From: Sphingomonas sp.
Lineage (GTDB): Bacteria; Pseudomonadota; Alphaproteobacteria; Sphingomonadales; Sphingomonadaceae
Direction: 5' to 3'
NCBI RefSeq assembly: GCF_003248515.1
Contig: NZ_QFOB01000017.1
Span: 1 to 63,941 of the forward strand
Length of the DNA stretch: 63,941 bases
Shown here in pieces: positions 7,792 to 16,497 of this stretch. The position numbers were made by a program, and so were the translations under genes. Below the pieces are notes generated by a model, which worked only from the letters and a program-made list of their open reading frames with translations, was not told the origin of the DNA and searched no databases. Positions within the stretch are counted from its first letter, which is position 1; every line of letters starts with the position of its first letter.

Positions 7792-9387
7792 TCATCCGAT
7801 GGCCGCCGCTGCCATATGGCCGGACGTTCCGCTTAGGCCCGGACCCGGGTGAGTGGAGGCCCCGATATGATAAAGGCCGCGAACCGGGGTGGCATGACCG
7901 CGGTTGCCTGAAAAGGGCCGCAGGAAATGGAACTGATCCAGCGAGCAGACGCCGGAATAAGGGTCGCCGCCGACAAGATTGATGTTGAAACTTTCCAGTA
8001 CGTGCGGGCCCATCACATGGATATCGAGAACCGCGTCATCGAAATTGGTGATGTGGCGACGCAATTCGTCCAGCACGCGCCGGGCATAGTTGCGCGCTAT
8101 GTCATCGTTCCACCTGCCGTCGGCGGGAGGGGCGATCTCGCCTGCGGCATCGCCGGTCACGATACGGGGCAATTCCTGAAGCTGGATCCAGAGAAGCGAG
8201 GCGCCGGGCGGGCAGCGTGAGGGATCCGCGTCGGCCGGCTGGCCAACCACGATGGTGGGGTTTGTGGGAAGCAGGCCGCGATCGGCTTCGTTCACTGCCT
8301 TCGAAACGGCGTTCAATCCAGCCGTAAGGTGGAGCAGGCCGACTTGTGCCAATTCGGGGGAGGGCCAGCGGGGCGGTTCCTTGAGCGCTATATGGATCTG
8401 CATATCGGCTCGGCCGTAACGATAGCGATCGGCGCCGCTTCGGGTGAGTCCGTCGATGGGAACATCAGCCAGGAGGCGTTTATAGAGTTGAGTGGGCGTC
8501 GTGTTGCACACCACGGCGCGACCCGCGTGCACGGATTCCCCCGTCTCCAGTACGACGCCGCGCGCCCGGCCGCGTTCGACGATTACGGAGGCAACGTCGG
8601 AGGACGTCCGTATCGCGCCGCCATGCGTGGTAATGATCCGGGTGAACGCTTCGACAAGCCGAGCTCCCCCCCCTTCAACGAAGGGAAGGCCCGCTGCTTC
8701 CAGCGTGAAAAGGACAATCTTACCCATCATTGCGGAAAAGGCGCTGTCAGGCCCCAGGCCGACATGCAGGACCCATGGCGCGATCAGGGCGGCAAGAAGC
8801 TCAGACGAAAAGTCGCGCTCTACCCACGATCGCAGCGGTTCCAGCGCATCCGCGGCGATCGCAGACGTTCCGTTCCAGCCCCGTGTCAGTCCTTCGCGCA
8901 GCGCCAGCCCGAGGCTGGCGAGTGATTTGGGCTCATTACCGAGCAGGCCAAAGAGTAGGGGGCTGGCGCGTTCGATGCTGGTCATCGCGCGGGCATGTGC
9001 CTGACCGTCACCAATCGCCTCGCTATCGAAGCGTGCGACGTTGGCTGCACGATCCTGCCGAAGCAGCAATGATCGTCCGTCGGGGAGCAGCACGCCCGTT
9101 GGAAATTTTGCGCTCACCATCCGGACGCCTTCCCGATCCAGATGCGGCTTGAGCATGGGGTAGAAGGGCGTGGTAACGAAGAGTGGATAAGACATGGAGA
9201 AGATGTCATGCCGGTAACCGGGCAGCGTGACCTCTTCCGTCCTGATACAGCCACCGGCGGTCTCTGCGCGCTCCAGAACAAGAACTTTCCGGCCCTTGAG
9301 GCTAAGCTCCGCGGCACACACCAGTGAGTTGATACCACTACCGACGATCACAATGTCATATGTCTCGGCCACGCTGGTGCTGGTCAC
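7792..9387 (-). CDS. FAD-dependent oxidoreductase, phytoene desaturase/PYROXD2-like
   Basis: A 531-residue protein beginning with the Rossmann dinucleotide site DIVIVGSGINSLVCAAELS and LVLERAETAGGCIRTEE, then GYRHDIFSMSYPLF. This is the layout of the phytoene-desaturase/PYROXD2 branch of the flavin amine-oxidase family. The C-terminus carries the second FAD contact region (LYHIGASTHPGPGLSGTSGH). It would oxidise or desaturate an unsaturated or amine-like intermediate. The GTG start overlaps the stop of the TIM-barrel gene (GTGA), so translation is coupled. There are no carotenoid genes nearby; a catabolic role beside the Rieske oxygenase is more likely. Confidence 0.88.
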   Translation of the reverse strand: MTSTSVAETYDIVIVGSGINSLVCAAELSLKGRKVLVLERAETAGGCIRTEEVTLPGYRHDIFSMSYPLFVTTPFYPMLKPHLDREGVRMVSAKFPTGVLLPDGRSLLLRQDRAANVARFDSEAIGDGQAHARAMTSIERASPLLFGLLGNEPKSLASLGLALREGLTRGWNGTSAIAADALEPLRSWVERDFSSELLAALIAPWVLHVGLGPDSAFSAMMGKIVLFTLEAAGLPFVEGGGARLVEAFTRIITTHGGAIRTSSDVASVIVERGRARGVVLETGESVHAGRAVVCNTTPTQLYKRLLADVPIDGLTRSGADRYRYGRADMQIHIALKEPPRWPSPELAQVGLLHLTAGLNAVSKAVNEADRGLLPTNPTIVVGQPADADPSRCPPGASLLWIQLQELPRIVTGDAAGEIAPPADGRWNDDIARNYARRVLDELRRHITNFDDAVLDIHVMGPHVLESFNINLVGGDPYSGVCSLDQFHFLRPFSGNRGHATPVRGLYHIGASTHPGPGLSGTSGHMAAAAIG

Positions 9388-10337
9388 GAGGGCTGAAAAG
9401 CGGGCGAGAGCGCGAGGTCTAGCTGTTCGTTTGCTGCCCGAACAACGCGAGGATAGGCGACGTCCATCGGCAGCCGTCGAAACTCTTCCGACAGGATTTC
9501 ATTGCCCCAGGGACCGCTAAATCCCGTACCGACCACGGCCCGTACGAAGCCGACAATATCGAAATTGCCCTGACCTGGAAGGCGCCGCATGTTCAGCGTC
9601 GTCTCGGCAAAGCCCAGTCCGTCGGGTCCGTTCAGTATCGCGTTTTCTTCCGGCGTCGGCAGCCATCCGTCATCCAATTCGACTCCGACGAGCAGGGATT
9701 TATCGAGCCGTGCGACATCCTCAAAAGTGATGCGCGGGGCATGGCTGACGTGCCAGACGTCCAGAAAGAGGCCGCCGTTGGGATTGTCCCCGCACCATTC
9801 GAGTGCCTGGTCGAGTGTTTGTGCATTCGGATCGATCGGAAAAATTTCCATTCCGATCCGGGCGCCCGCAGCCGCGGCTTCATCGCAGATCTCCGCGAAG
9901 CGACTTCTCAAATCCTGCACGGAAGCGGGAAGGCCGAAATTGCCGATCTTGATGTGGCTTACGCCGAGTATCGGGGCCGCCTCCATCAGCAAATCCCGCA
10001 TCGGCTGCTCCATCTGCCGGCGAGCATCGTCCGGCGGCAACATCCAGTTGGTGAGGAACTCCAGTTCGACGATCTCGATGCCTTCCCGGTCGACGATCTC
10101 TCGCATCCATTCCAGCCGGGCGCGTCGATTTGCACCGTGCGCCTCGTGGGAGAGAATGTAGGCTAGGTCCTCCTGTACGAGGCCGAGACCGGCGAACCCG
10201 GCCCTTGCAAGGCCCGCCACGCGCCGCTCGAAGCTCCAGGGGCTCCAGTTGCGCCCTGAATAGGGGGCTGCCGGCCCCGATTGCGTCCAGCTGGTCGCGA
10301 CCAATTTGTGAGGATGCCTAGTCGCGCCCTCGTTCAC
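9384..10337 (-). CDS. Sugar-phosphate isomerase/epimerase-like TIM-barrel protein
   Basis: A 317-residue xylose-isomerase-like (AP-endonuclease 2 family) TIM barrel. Candidate metal ligands sit at the strand ends: EIVELEF, GMEIFPID, LFLDVWHVSHA, GVELDDGW and WGNEILSEEF. The family includes isomerases, epimerases and lyases that bind divalent metal, so the reaction cannot be fixed. It is translationally coupled on both sides (GTGA with the oxygenase beta gene before it and with the flavin oxidoreductase after it), which points to a step next to the Rieske reaction. The start is GTG. Confidence 0.82.
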   Translation of the reverse strand: MNEGATRHPHKLVATSWTQSGPAAPYSGRNWSPWSFERRVAGLARAGFAGLGLVQEDLAYILSHEAHGANRRARLEWMREIVDREGIEIVELEFLTNWMLPPDDARRQMEQPMRDLLMEAAPILGVSHIKIGNFGLPASVQDLRSRFAEICDEAAAAGARIGMEIFPIDPNAQTLDQALEWCGDNPNGGLFLDVWHVSHAPRITFEDVARLDKSLLVGVELDDGWLPTPEENAILNGPDGLGFAETTLNMRRLPGQGNFDIVGFVRAVVGTGFSGPWGNEILSEEFRRLPMDVAYPRVVRAANEQLDLALSPAFQPS

Positions 10338-10849
10338 AGCAGGTATCCGATCGTGGGCAGGAAATCGTCAGCATTTATGAGGCGAACGACCTTTCGGTCG
10401 AGCTGCAGGTCATTCCCGTCTATCGCAAGCCGGTAATCGACATCGGCGGCCAGAATGCGAGTATGCTCGTACTTGTATTCCGTCAGCAGCATGGTCGCGC
10501 AGACGTTGATCGCTTGTGGCGTCTGCTCCTCGATGACGAAACGGGATATCTGGCGGGCGGTGCGGGCCGAAGGATTGGATGCTGCAGCGAAGCCCGATGT
10601 CATCCTCTTGATCCGCGCTGCACGCATGTCGGCATCGTCGTAAAGAACGTTCACCATTCCAGCATAACTGTCCTGACGCTCGAACTCGGTCGGGATGATG
10701 TAGAGTCCGCCCGGACTCCAAAGTCCCATCCAGGTCTTGTAATCTTGGCGGTCGAGCAACTCGGCTTCCTTCCAGATGAACCATTGCACGATATTCTGGA
10801 TTGCCATCGTCTCGGGCGGCAATGCCGCCGCCAGCGTCGCCACGCTCAT
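10334..10849 (-). CDS. Aromatic-ring-hydroxylating dioxygenase beta subunit
   Basis: A 171-residue SnoaL/NTF2-like protein. QNIVQWFIWKEAELLDRQDYKTWMGLW near the N-terminus and the conserved RIKRMTSG and R-rich strand segments match the small subunit of Rieske non-heme iron oxygenases. The subunit is structural and supports the alpha3beta3 hexamer. The ATG overlaps the alpha-subunit stop (ATGA), as is usual for such pairs. Confidence 0.9.
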   Translation of the reverse strand: MSVATLAAALPPETMAIQNIVQWFIWKEAELLDRQDYKTWMGLWSPGGLYIIPTEFERQDSYAGMVNVLYDDADMRAARIKRMTSGFAAASNPSARTARQISRFVIEEQTPQAINVCATMLLTEYKYEHTRILAADVDYRLAIDGNDLQLDRKVVRLINADDFLPTIGYLL

Positions 10850-12114
10850 GCAGTCATCATCCTCTTCCACATCGCATAAGCGGCGCGCATGCCGGTTTCG
10901 GCGGATACGTCGCCGGCATTGTGGCCCGGCTCCGGACCATCGGCCGGCGCATCTGTGCCGCGGTTAATCATGATCCACATGTCTGCACCGCCCTTCACGC
11001 CGCGCTGGACCCGCTCCCAGCACTCCGCGTCATCGGGTGTGCCGAAGCCCATAGGCCCCTGAAAGCGCTCATGGAGGCGGATCCGCATTCGGTTGGCTGC
11101 CTCGGGGCCCTCATGCATGCCGAGCGCTATATGTTGTATCTCGGTCTCGTCGACCGTCACCGGACGCAGAACGCGGAACAATGCGAGCGAGCAGGCGAGA
11201 TTAGGAAACAGATTGAGATTGAACCCCGTACCGCCGACTGCGCGTACGATACGACGCACCGAGCGATCGTCATGCCCTTCCGTCGCAAGCTCTTTGGCGA
11301 GTTCGGCAAACCTTTCCGGGATCGGGATATCGAGATTCTCGTCGAGATCGATCAGTTCGGGAATCATCACCATCACCGAATGACCATGGCCGAGATCCTC
11401 GATCCAGCCGCCATGGCCGAGAACGTCCATCAGGTTCTCCGTTTCCTCATCGAGCGCGTTGAGAAACGTCTTGTGGACGATCGGGAAGTGGTAGGAATCG
11501 GTGGTGACCTCGAGCTGGATCTTCCAGTTGGCAGGGAAGCGGAATTTGTGCTCACCGAGGACCTTGATGCCATAGCCAGCATCTTGTTTCAGGAAGAGGT
11601 CGAGCCATTTGCGTGCAGGGCCGAGCCATTCGGCGAGCGGTTCGATATCGTCCTTGAACGTCGCGAAGATCATCCCGTTATGGATCTCCACGCGAAGCCG
11701 CTGCAGCGAATAATCGGCCTTGTCGAACGGCTCCGGATAACCATCCGAGAACGGAACCTTACGTAGCTGCCCGTCGGTCTCATACGTCCAGGCATGATAG
11801 GGGCAGACGAAGACCGGAGCTTTGCCCTTTTTCTTTTCGCACACTGTGGCACCGCGATGGCGGCAGCGGTTTAGCAGGACATGGAATTGTCCGCCCTTGT
11901 CGCGGGTGACGATGACGGGTTCGGTTCCCACCCAGCTCGTCTTGAACGTGTCTGCTCCCGGAAGTTCGCTTTCATGCGCGACCCAGACCCAGCTGGAGCG
12001 AAAGATCCGCTGCTTTTCCTCCTCGAAGATCGAAGGGTCGCTGTAAAGCGCCGGCGCGAGCCGATCCGCCTCGACCAGCGCGCCAAGATCACGCTGCCTT
12101 TCCTGTTCGGTCAT
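10846..12114 (-). CDS. Aromatic-ring-hydroxylating dioxygenase alpha subunit (Rieske oxygenase)
   Basis: A 422-residue catalytic subunit. The Rieske [2Fe-2S] ligands are Cys84-x-His86 and Cys104-x2-His107 (CRHRGATV and VCPYHAWTYE). The mononuclear iron site is DSYHFPIVH with His209 and His214. The start at 12114 is chosen for its strong GGAGGAACAAT ribosome site rather than an upstream in-frame ATG. It lies 56 nt after the TBDR gene on the same strand. No ferredoxin or reductase gene is found in the window, so electrons must come from elsewhere. Substrate unknown; the family dihydroxylates or demethylates aromatic compounds. Confidence 0.94.
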   Translation of the reverse strand: MTEQERQRDLGALVEADRLAPALYSDPSIFEEEKQRIFRSSWVWVAHESELPGADTFKTSWVGTEPVIVTRDKGGQFHVLLNRCRHRGATVCEKKKGKAPVFVCPYHAWTYETDGQLRKVPFSDGYPEPFDKADYSLQRLRVEIHNGMIFATFKDDIEPLAEWLGPARKWLDLFLKQDAGYGIKVLGEHKFRFPANWKIQLEVTTDSYHFPIVHKTFLNALDEETENLMDVLGHGGWIEDLGHGHSVMVMIPELIDLDENLDIPIPERFAELAKELATEGHDDRSVRRIVRAVGGTGFNLNLFPNLACSLALFRVLRPVTVDETEIQHIALGMHEGPEAANRMRIRLHERFQGPMGFGTPDDAECWERVQRGVKGGADMWIMINRGTDAPADGPEPGHNAGDVSAETGMRAAYAMWKRMMTA

Positions 12115-12170
12115 ATTGTTCCTCCGGATCGTCCAGGGCTTCGCGCCGGGAATTTTTCTCATTCTGGTTT

Positions 12171-14726
12171 TCAGAAGGAGAATGTTGCGCGGCCATAATA
12201 ATATCCGCCGCTGATGTTAAGCGCCGTCTCTCGCGGGTATTGTGTTGCGTAGCTAGATGAGCTGATGGAGTAATAGGCATTCATAAGGGATGCTGGAATT
12301 TTTGTGGGATATGTATTGAATAGATTGTTTGCTCCAGCGGATAATTTAAGGCCGTTGAAGAGCTTATATGATAGCTCTATATCGGTGATAAACTTCCCGT
12401 TGACCTCTGCTTTTTCGTAATTGGCCAGAACCGGATTTTGAATGAGTTGGTAGCTCCTGCCGTAATATGATTCTCGAAGGTTCAGGCTAAGCCGGCCCAA
12501 CGACCAGAATGCGCCTGCGGTCGCGCGGACCTTCGGAGTGGTCTTGACGAGTGTCGATTGGGCCGCTGCGTCCAGGAGCAGAATGCCCTGGTTCACATTC
12601 GAGGGGGGCTTGCCGAGGTTGGTGATCTTGGTTTTGTTGTAATTGGCAGTCAGGGACCAGTCGACGGTGCCGAAGGATCCAAAGTCGCTGGCATAATTCG
12701 CTACAAAATCGATGCCTCGTGTGCGAGTGTTCAGTCCATTGACGAATGCGGTCACGCCGATGCTGCCGCTCGAGGCCGAATAGATTGCCGGATCGATCGT
12801 GACTCCGTTGGCCAAAAGCGCCTGGATGACGGACGGGGAGACGGTGACGGTCCGGTTGGAGTTATAGCCGAAGAAGGTGCCGGACTGAACGATGCGATGG
12901 CGCAGTTCGATCGAATAACCGTCGAGGGTCATCCGAAGGCGCGGCGCGGGACGAAGCACCAGGCCGGCGCTGAAGTTGGTCGACTTTTCAGGTTTCAAGC
13001 CGGGGATGCCGAGAGAGGAGGCGCCGGGCGAGTTCGGCGCGAAGACACCGGAAATCTGCGTGGGGCCGACGCCGATACCCGAATAATATTCCTCGGCGAG
13101 GGTCGGTGCGCGGAAACCGGTGGAAGCCGTCCCGCGAACCGCAATGGCAGGCGTGAAATCGTATCGGGTGGTACCCTTTACCACCGTCGTGGACCCGAAA
13201 TCGCTATAATCCTCGTGACGCACGGCGGCATCGATCAGCCACTTTTCGACGGGGCGCACGCTCACGTCGAGATATTCTGACCAATCGTGGCGCCCGTGCC
13301 TGCCCGCATTGACGGGCGCATAGCCCTGGAAGGACTGGGAGCCCGTGCCGTAGTAGGACGTCGGATCGCCAGCGACGATCTCGTAGATTTCGCGCCGATA
13401 TTCGATGCCGGCCGCCACGTTCACTGGCTCCGCCAAGCCAATGTCGAACGCGCGGGTAAGATCGAGATTGGTTGTCCACTGGGAAGCGATGAAGTCACCC
13501 GCGTGGAAATCGCGTGGCGTGGTGCCCGCGCGCGTTGCGGTTGAAGAGTTGGAGTAGAGCGAGGCGTTGGCAGTATTCTCCACTGCGACGTTGACCTTGT
13601 CGTTACCGTATGTGGTGCTGAGATCCCAGTTCAGCTTGTCGACACTGCCAGATACGCCGCCGGTGAAGGAATAATCGGTTTCGCGTGCCACCTGCTGCGG
13701 TGTGAAGCCATATGGGAAGGGAATGTCCGTCGCCGAAACGCCGACAACAACGTTCGGCAGGCGATAATTTTCATTGGCCCGGCCGGTGCGATGGGCATAG
13801 CTGCCGAAGCTGTAAAGTTCGATCCCCGATCCGAGATCATAACCGCCATTGTAGGTTACGGTTGCCAGATCATATTTCGGATCGCCCGATATGCGATTGA
13901 CATAGGGATAATCCGGCGCGTTCACGAGGGTTGGAAAGCGTGCGAGCAGGGTCGCGCCGCTATTCCCCGCGACGCCCGTGTTGATCACGCGCGGGTCAAG
14001 ATTGCCGCGAAAACTGTAGCCATGATAGCGCCGTTCGGCCGTGAGGTTCAGATAGGCGCCCTCGAACGGCTCGATGCCGATATTGCCCGCCACATCCCAC
14101 GTTCGCCCGCCGCCGTCGAAATATTGGCCGGCATTGGCCGTTACGACACCGCCCGAACTGTCCTTTTTCTGGATGATGTTGATCACGCCAGCGATAGCAT
14201 CCGTTCCATATTGCGCCGCCGCGCCATCCTGCAGGATTTCGACACGTGCGATTGAATCGACCGGGATCAGGCTGATATCGGCGGCGGCGTTGCCGTTATA
14301 GGCGCCGCCGCTCACGGAGATATTGGCCGTCCCGTGTCGCCGTTTCCCGTTGATCAGAACGAGTGTGTGATTGGGGTTGAGGCCTCGCAGCTTGAAGGAC
14401 AGATGGAAGGCATCCACATTTCCGCCGAAAGCCTGAGCCTGAACCGATGGGAGGTTCTGGGCCAACGCCTGGATCAGATCGTTCTGGCCGACGCGTTTCA
14501 GCGCGGAATCGTCGAGAAGTTGGATAGGCGAAGGGCTCTCCACCGCGAGCATGCCCAAGCTGCGGGTTCCGGTGACGATCACCTCATTCGCCGAATCGCC
14601 CTTCGTTTCCGCCCCGGCCTGTTCGGTCGAGCCGGGCGTAGCATTGGCTGTCGTCGGAGCAACCATCCCGGCATAGATCAGGGCCAATGTCAGAGCAGCG
14701 CGGCTGCCCATCTCCGTGTTCGTCAT
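12171..14726 (-). CDS. TonB-dependent receptor 1, heads the Rieske operon
   Basis: An 851-residue outer-membrane receptor with signal peptide (cut near ANA), a TonB-box-like EVIVTGTR, a plug domain (LRGLNPNHTLVLINGKRRHG, GAAAQYGTDAIAGVINII) and a 22-strand barrel ending in Phe (YYGRATFSF). The ATG at 14726 with a GGGGGG ribosome site is preferred over an upstream TTG. It is the first gene of a same-strand set running to 5185, all tightly spaced, so uptake is co-expressed with oxygenase, oxidoreductase, MFS and aminotransferase. It resembles receptor 4 (49949-52486) in plug and barrel motifs and is probably a paralogue. An operator-promoter lies about 165 nt upstream. Confidence 0.95.
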   Translation of the reverse strand: MTNTEMGSRAALTLALIYAGMVAPTTANATPGSTEQAGAETKGDSANEVIVTGTRSLGMLAVESPSPIQLLDDSALKRVGQNDLIQALAQNLPSVQAQAFGGNVDAFHLSFKLRGLNPNHTLVLINGKRRHGTANISVSGGAYNGNAAADISLIPVDSIARVEILQDGAAAQYGTDAIAGVINIIQKKDSSGGVVTANAGQYFDGGGRTWDVAGNIGIEPFEGAYLNLTAERRYHGYSFRGNLDPRVINTGVAGNSGATLLARFPTLVNAPDYPYVNRISGDPKYDLATVTYNGGYDLGSGIELYSFGSYAHRTGRANENYRLPNVVVGVSATDIPFPYGFTPQQVARETDYSFTGGVSGSVDKLNWDLSTTYGNDKVNVAVENTANASLYSNSSTATRAGTTPRDFHAGDFIASQWTTNLDLTRAFDIGLAEPVNVAAGIEYRREIYEIVAGDPTSYYGTGSQSFQGYAPVNAGRHGRHDWSEYLDVSVRPVEKWLIDAAVRHEDYSDFGSTTVVKGTTRYDFTPAIAVRGTASTGFRAPTLAEEYYSGIGVGPTQISGVFAPNSPGASSLGIPGLKPEKSTNFSAGLVLRPAPRLRMTLDGYSIELRHRIVQSGTFFGYNSNRTVTVSPSVIQALLANGVTIDPAIYSASSGSIGVTAFVNGLNTRTRGIDFVANYASDFGSFGTVDWSLTANYNKTKITNLGKPPSNVNQGILLLDAAAQSTLVKTTPKVRATAGAFWSLGRLSLNLRESYYGRSYQLIQNPVLANYEKAEVNGKFITDIELSYKLFNGLKLSAGANNLFNTYPTKIPASLMNAYYSISSSSYATQYPRETALNISGGYYYGRATFSF

Positions 14727-14885
14727 GACGCCCCCCAAATCGGGCGCGACTTTCCTCGCGCCGCATCGTTTTTGTCCGATCTCCTGCGTCGAACCCGGTG
14801 CACTCTCCGGCGCAGCCTAAGTTCCTGGTTTGATACCGAGTTGGGCGGTATGTTATTGTCGCCACTCTCGGTCGAACCGATAGTC

Positions 14886-14914
14886 GGTGTATATAACTAC
14901 ACCGTGTAGTGCAA
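14886..14914 (-). promoter_or_regulatory. TetR-type operator in promoter of TBDR 1 operon
   Basis: AACTACACCGTGTAGTG (14895-14911) is a near-perfect palindrome of the regional operator family. On the minus strand it is preceded by TTGCAC (14914-14909), a good -35 box. Candidate -10 boxes are TACACC after 17 nt or TATACA after 15 nt. The operator therefore occupies the spacer, which suits repression. Confidence 0.7.
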
Positions 14915-15116
14915 TCATAATTTCACGAGAGGGCGACTTTGTGGCGAGGCGCGATTGAGAGCGAGCTGTGCTTGGTTCTGGCATCGCCGACGGGTCGGCG
15001 CCGATGTTGGAGCGCATCTTTTGCCGGAGATCAACCGGCGCATCGTCGCCTCGGGAGGAGGGGGGGCGAAGGATTCTTGATGCCTGACGGCCCACGGTTG
15101 GCATCGCTAATGGGTC

Positions 15117-15135
15117 ACACTATACGGTATAGTGT
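15117..15135 (+). promoter_or_regulatory. Perfect TetR-type operator upstream of the tetR gene
   Basis: ACACTATACGGTATAGTGT is a perfect 19-bp palindrome, the best copy of the repeated site. It overlaps a plausible promoter TTGGCA (15098-15103)-N17-TATACG (15121-15126) reading toward the TetR gene, which implies autoregulation. The 180-nt leader that would follow contains no clear gene. Confidence 0.75.
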
Positions 15136-15313
15136 TGCCGCTGCAATCTCGCGGTATCGGAGCTGATCGAGGCGGGCGTAAACTTGGGTTTGCCGAACCT
15201 GTCCGCCGATGCGACGATGGAGACGCTTTGTCTTGCCGAACTGGTGGAGAGGCATTGCGCAGCTTGTGCGCGTGGCGATGAAGTGCAGTGATTTGCGGAT
15301 ATAGGATAGAGCA

Positions 15314-16015
15314 ATGGCGAGCGATGTGGTGGAGGATATCAAGCAGCGGTCGGGCGAAGCGGAGGTGGAGCGCCCCTCGCGTACGAGGATCGAGAAACGG
15401 CGCGCGGTAATTGACAGCGCGCTCGAGGTTTTCCTGAAGGAGGGCTACGCGACGGCAAGCATGGATCGCGTCGCCGAGGTCGCAGGCGTCTCCAAGCGCA
15501 CGATCTATAATCACTTCACATCGAAGGAAGATCTGTTCCTCGGCGTGATCGGATCGATGGTGGATGATGTTCTGGCACCAGTCGACCAGACTTTGTCCAG
15601 TAACAAGCCGGCGGCGCAGACGTTGCTCGATTTCGCGAGCCGCTACGCCGACGTGATGCTCGCGAACAGCAGGATCTCCCTGCACCGGCTCATCCTCGGT
15701 GAGCTCAATCGCTTCCCTTCACTGGGGGAGATCATCCATGCCAGTGGCTATGGCCGGGCCAAAACGGGCATGGCGCGCATTCTCGAGCGGCTGGTGCTAC
15801 GCGAGGAACTGGCGATCGACAATCTCGACAGGGCTGCGGATTCGTTCTGGCAGCTTACGATCGCGCCTATCCAGCGAGAGTTGCTGTTTCGGTTCGAGAT
15901 GCGGAAGGAGGATCTTCCGGTGACCGAGCGACTTGCGATCGGCATTGACGAGTTCCTCAAGATCTACAGTCCAGCCGCCCCCGTGAAGAAGCCTGCGGTG
16001 CGCCGGGGTAAATAG
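15314..16015 (+). CDS. TetR/AcrR-family regulator, likely master of the local operator regulon
   Basis: A 233-residue TetR protein. The N-terminal helix-turn-helix spans about residues 28-75: RRAVIDSALEVFLKEGYATA, then ASMDRVAEVAGVSKRTIYNHF and the usual F-x-SKEDLF. The C-terminal ligand-binding half (FASRYADVMLANSRISLHRL onward) resembles the AefR-like C-terminal class. It has an AGGATAGAGCA ribosome site. The perfect palindrome at 15117-15135 lies in its promoter and six weaker copies lie before the surrounding operons, so I infer it represses them all. Its inducer is probably the imported substrate or a product. No other TetR gene is present in the window. Confidence 0.92.
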   Translation: MASDVVEDIKQRSGEAEVERPSRTRIEKRRAVIDSALEVFLKEGYATASMDRVAEVAGVSKRTIYNHFTSKEDLFLGVIGSMVDDVLAPVDQTLSSNKPAAQTLLDFASRYADVMLANSRISLHRLILGELNRFPSLGEIIHASGYGRAKTGMARILERLVLREELAIDNLDRAADSFWQLTIAPIQRELLFRFEMRKEDLPVTERLAIGIDEFLKIYSPAAPVKKPAVRRGK

Positions 16016-16046
16016 CTCCTTCCGGACGCGGTTGTTACCGGCCGGC

Positions 16047-16074
16047 GCGCGGCAGGGCGATCTTACTGCCGCGC
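16047..16074. terminator. Hairpin between convergent tetR and SRPBCC genes
   Basis: GCGCGGCAG (16047-16055) pairs with CTGCCGCGC (16066-16074), 9-bp stem and 10-nt loop, overlapping the last codons of the SRPBCC gene. It may end both transcripts. No U tract is evident. Confidence 0.35.
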
Positions 16075-16497
16075 AAGCCAGTCGGAAAGCTTGCCTATGC
16101 AACTTGCCCACGCACGGCTCCGCGCCTGGCGCTGTTCTTCCGAACGATGATTGTCGTGCGTGAGGGCCAGCAGCGTTCCCGGAGAGACGACACTTAGATG
16201 CATGTCGACATGGGAGACGTCGTCCGTGTCGATGTCTGGCCAACACCAGCTGATCCGCACATGCCGGCCTGGAACGAGCTTCTCAAAACAGCCGGTGACG
16301 ATCCCATTGTCGGCCTCTTCGCCGATCACGGCCCGGTACGTGCCACCTTCGCGGGCTGTCATGTCTAGATCGAGTACCCGGAAATGATGGGGCGCGAGCC
16401 AGTGCCGCATTGCATCGGGATTGAGCAGCGTTTCGAAGACGGCCGAAGGAGGGGCCGCGATCAAGCGCTCTATGCGTACCGAACCATCGCCACTCAT
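16063..16497 (-). CDS. SRPBCC/AHSA1-like domain protein
   Basis: A 144-residue protein with the START/SRPBCC helix-grip pattern: VRIERLIAAPPSAVFETLLNPDAMRHWLAP at the N-terminus and a C-terminal amphipathic helix RAWASCIGKLSDWLARQ. The fold makes a hydrophobic pocket for small ligands. It starts by ATGA overlap with the M14 carboxypeptidase stop and is the last gene of the hydantoinase operon. Function unknown; a ligand-binding or AHSA1-like role is possible. Confidence 0.82.
   Translation of the reverse strand: MSGDGSVRIERLIAAPPSAVFETLLNPDAMRHWLAPHHFRVLDLDMTAREGGTYRAVIGEEADNGIVTGCFEKLVPGRHVRISWCWPDIDTDDVSHVDMHLSVVSPGTLLALTHDNHRSEEQRQARSRAWASCIGKLSDWLARQ

Noticed and set aside
15140..15291. 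Open frame ending ...METLCLAELVERHCAACARGDEVQ between the perfect operator and the TetR gene
   Set aside because: No start codon except an internal ATG without ribosome site, and no recognised domain; it could be a gene scrap, but I cannot support it.
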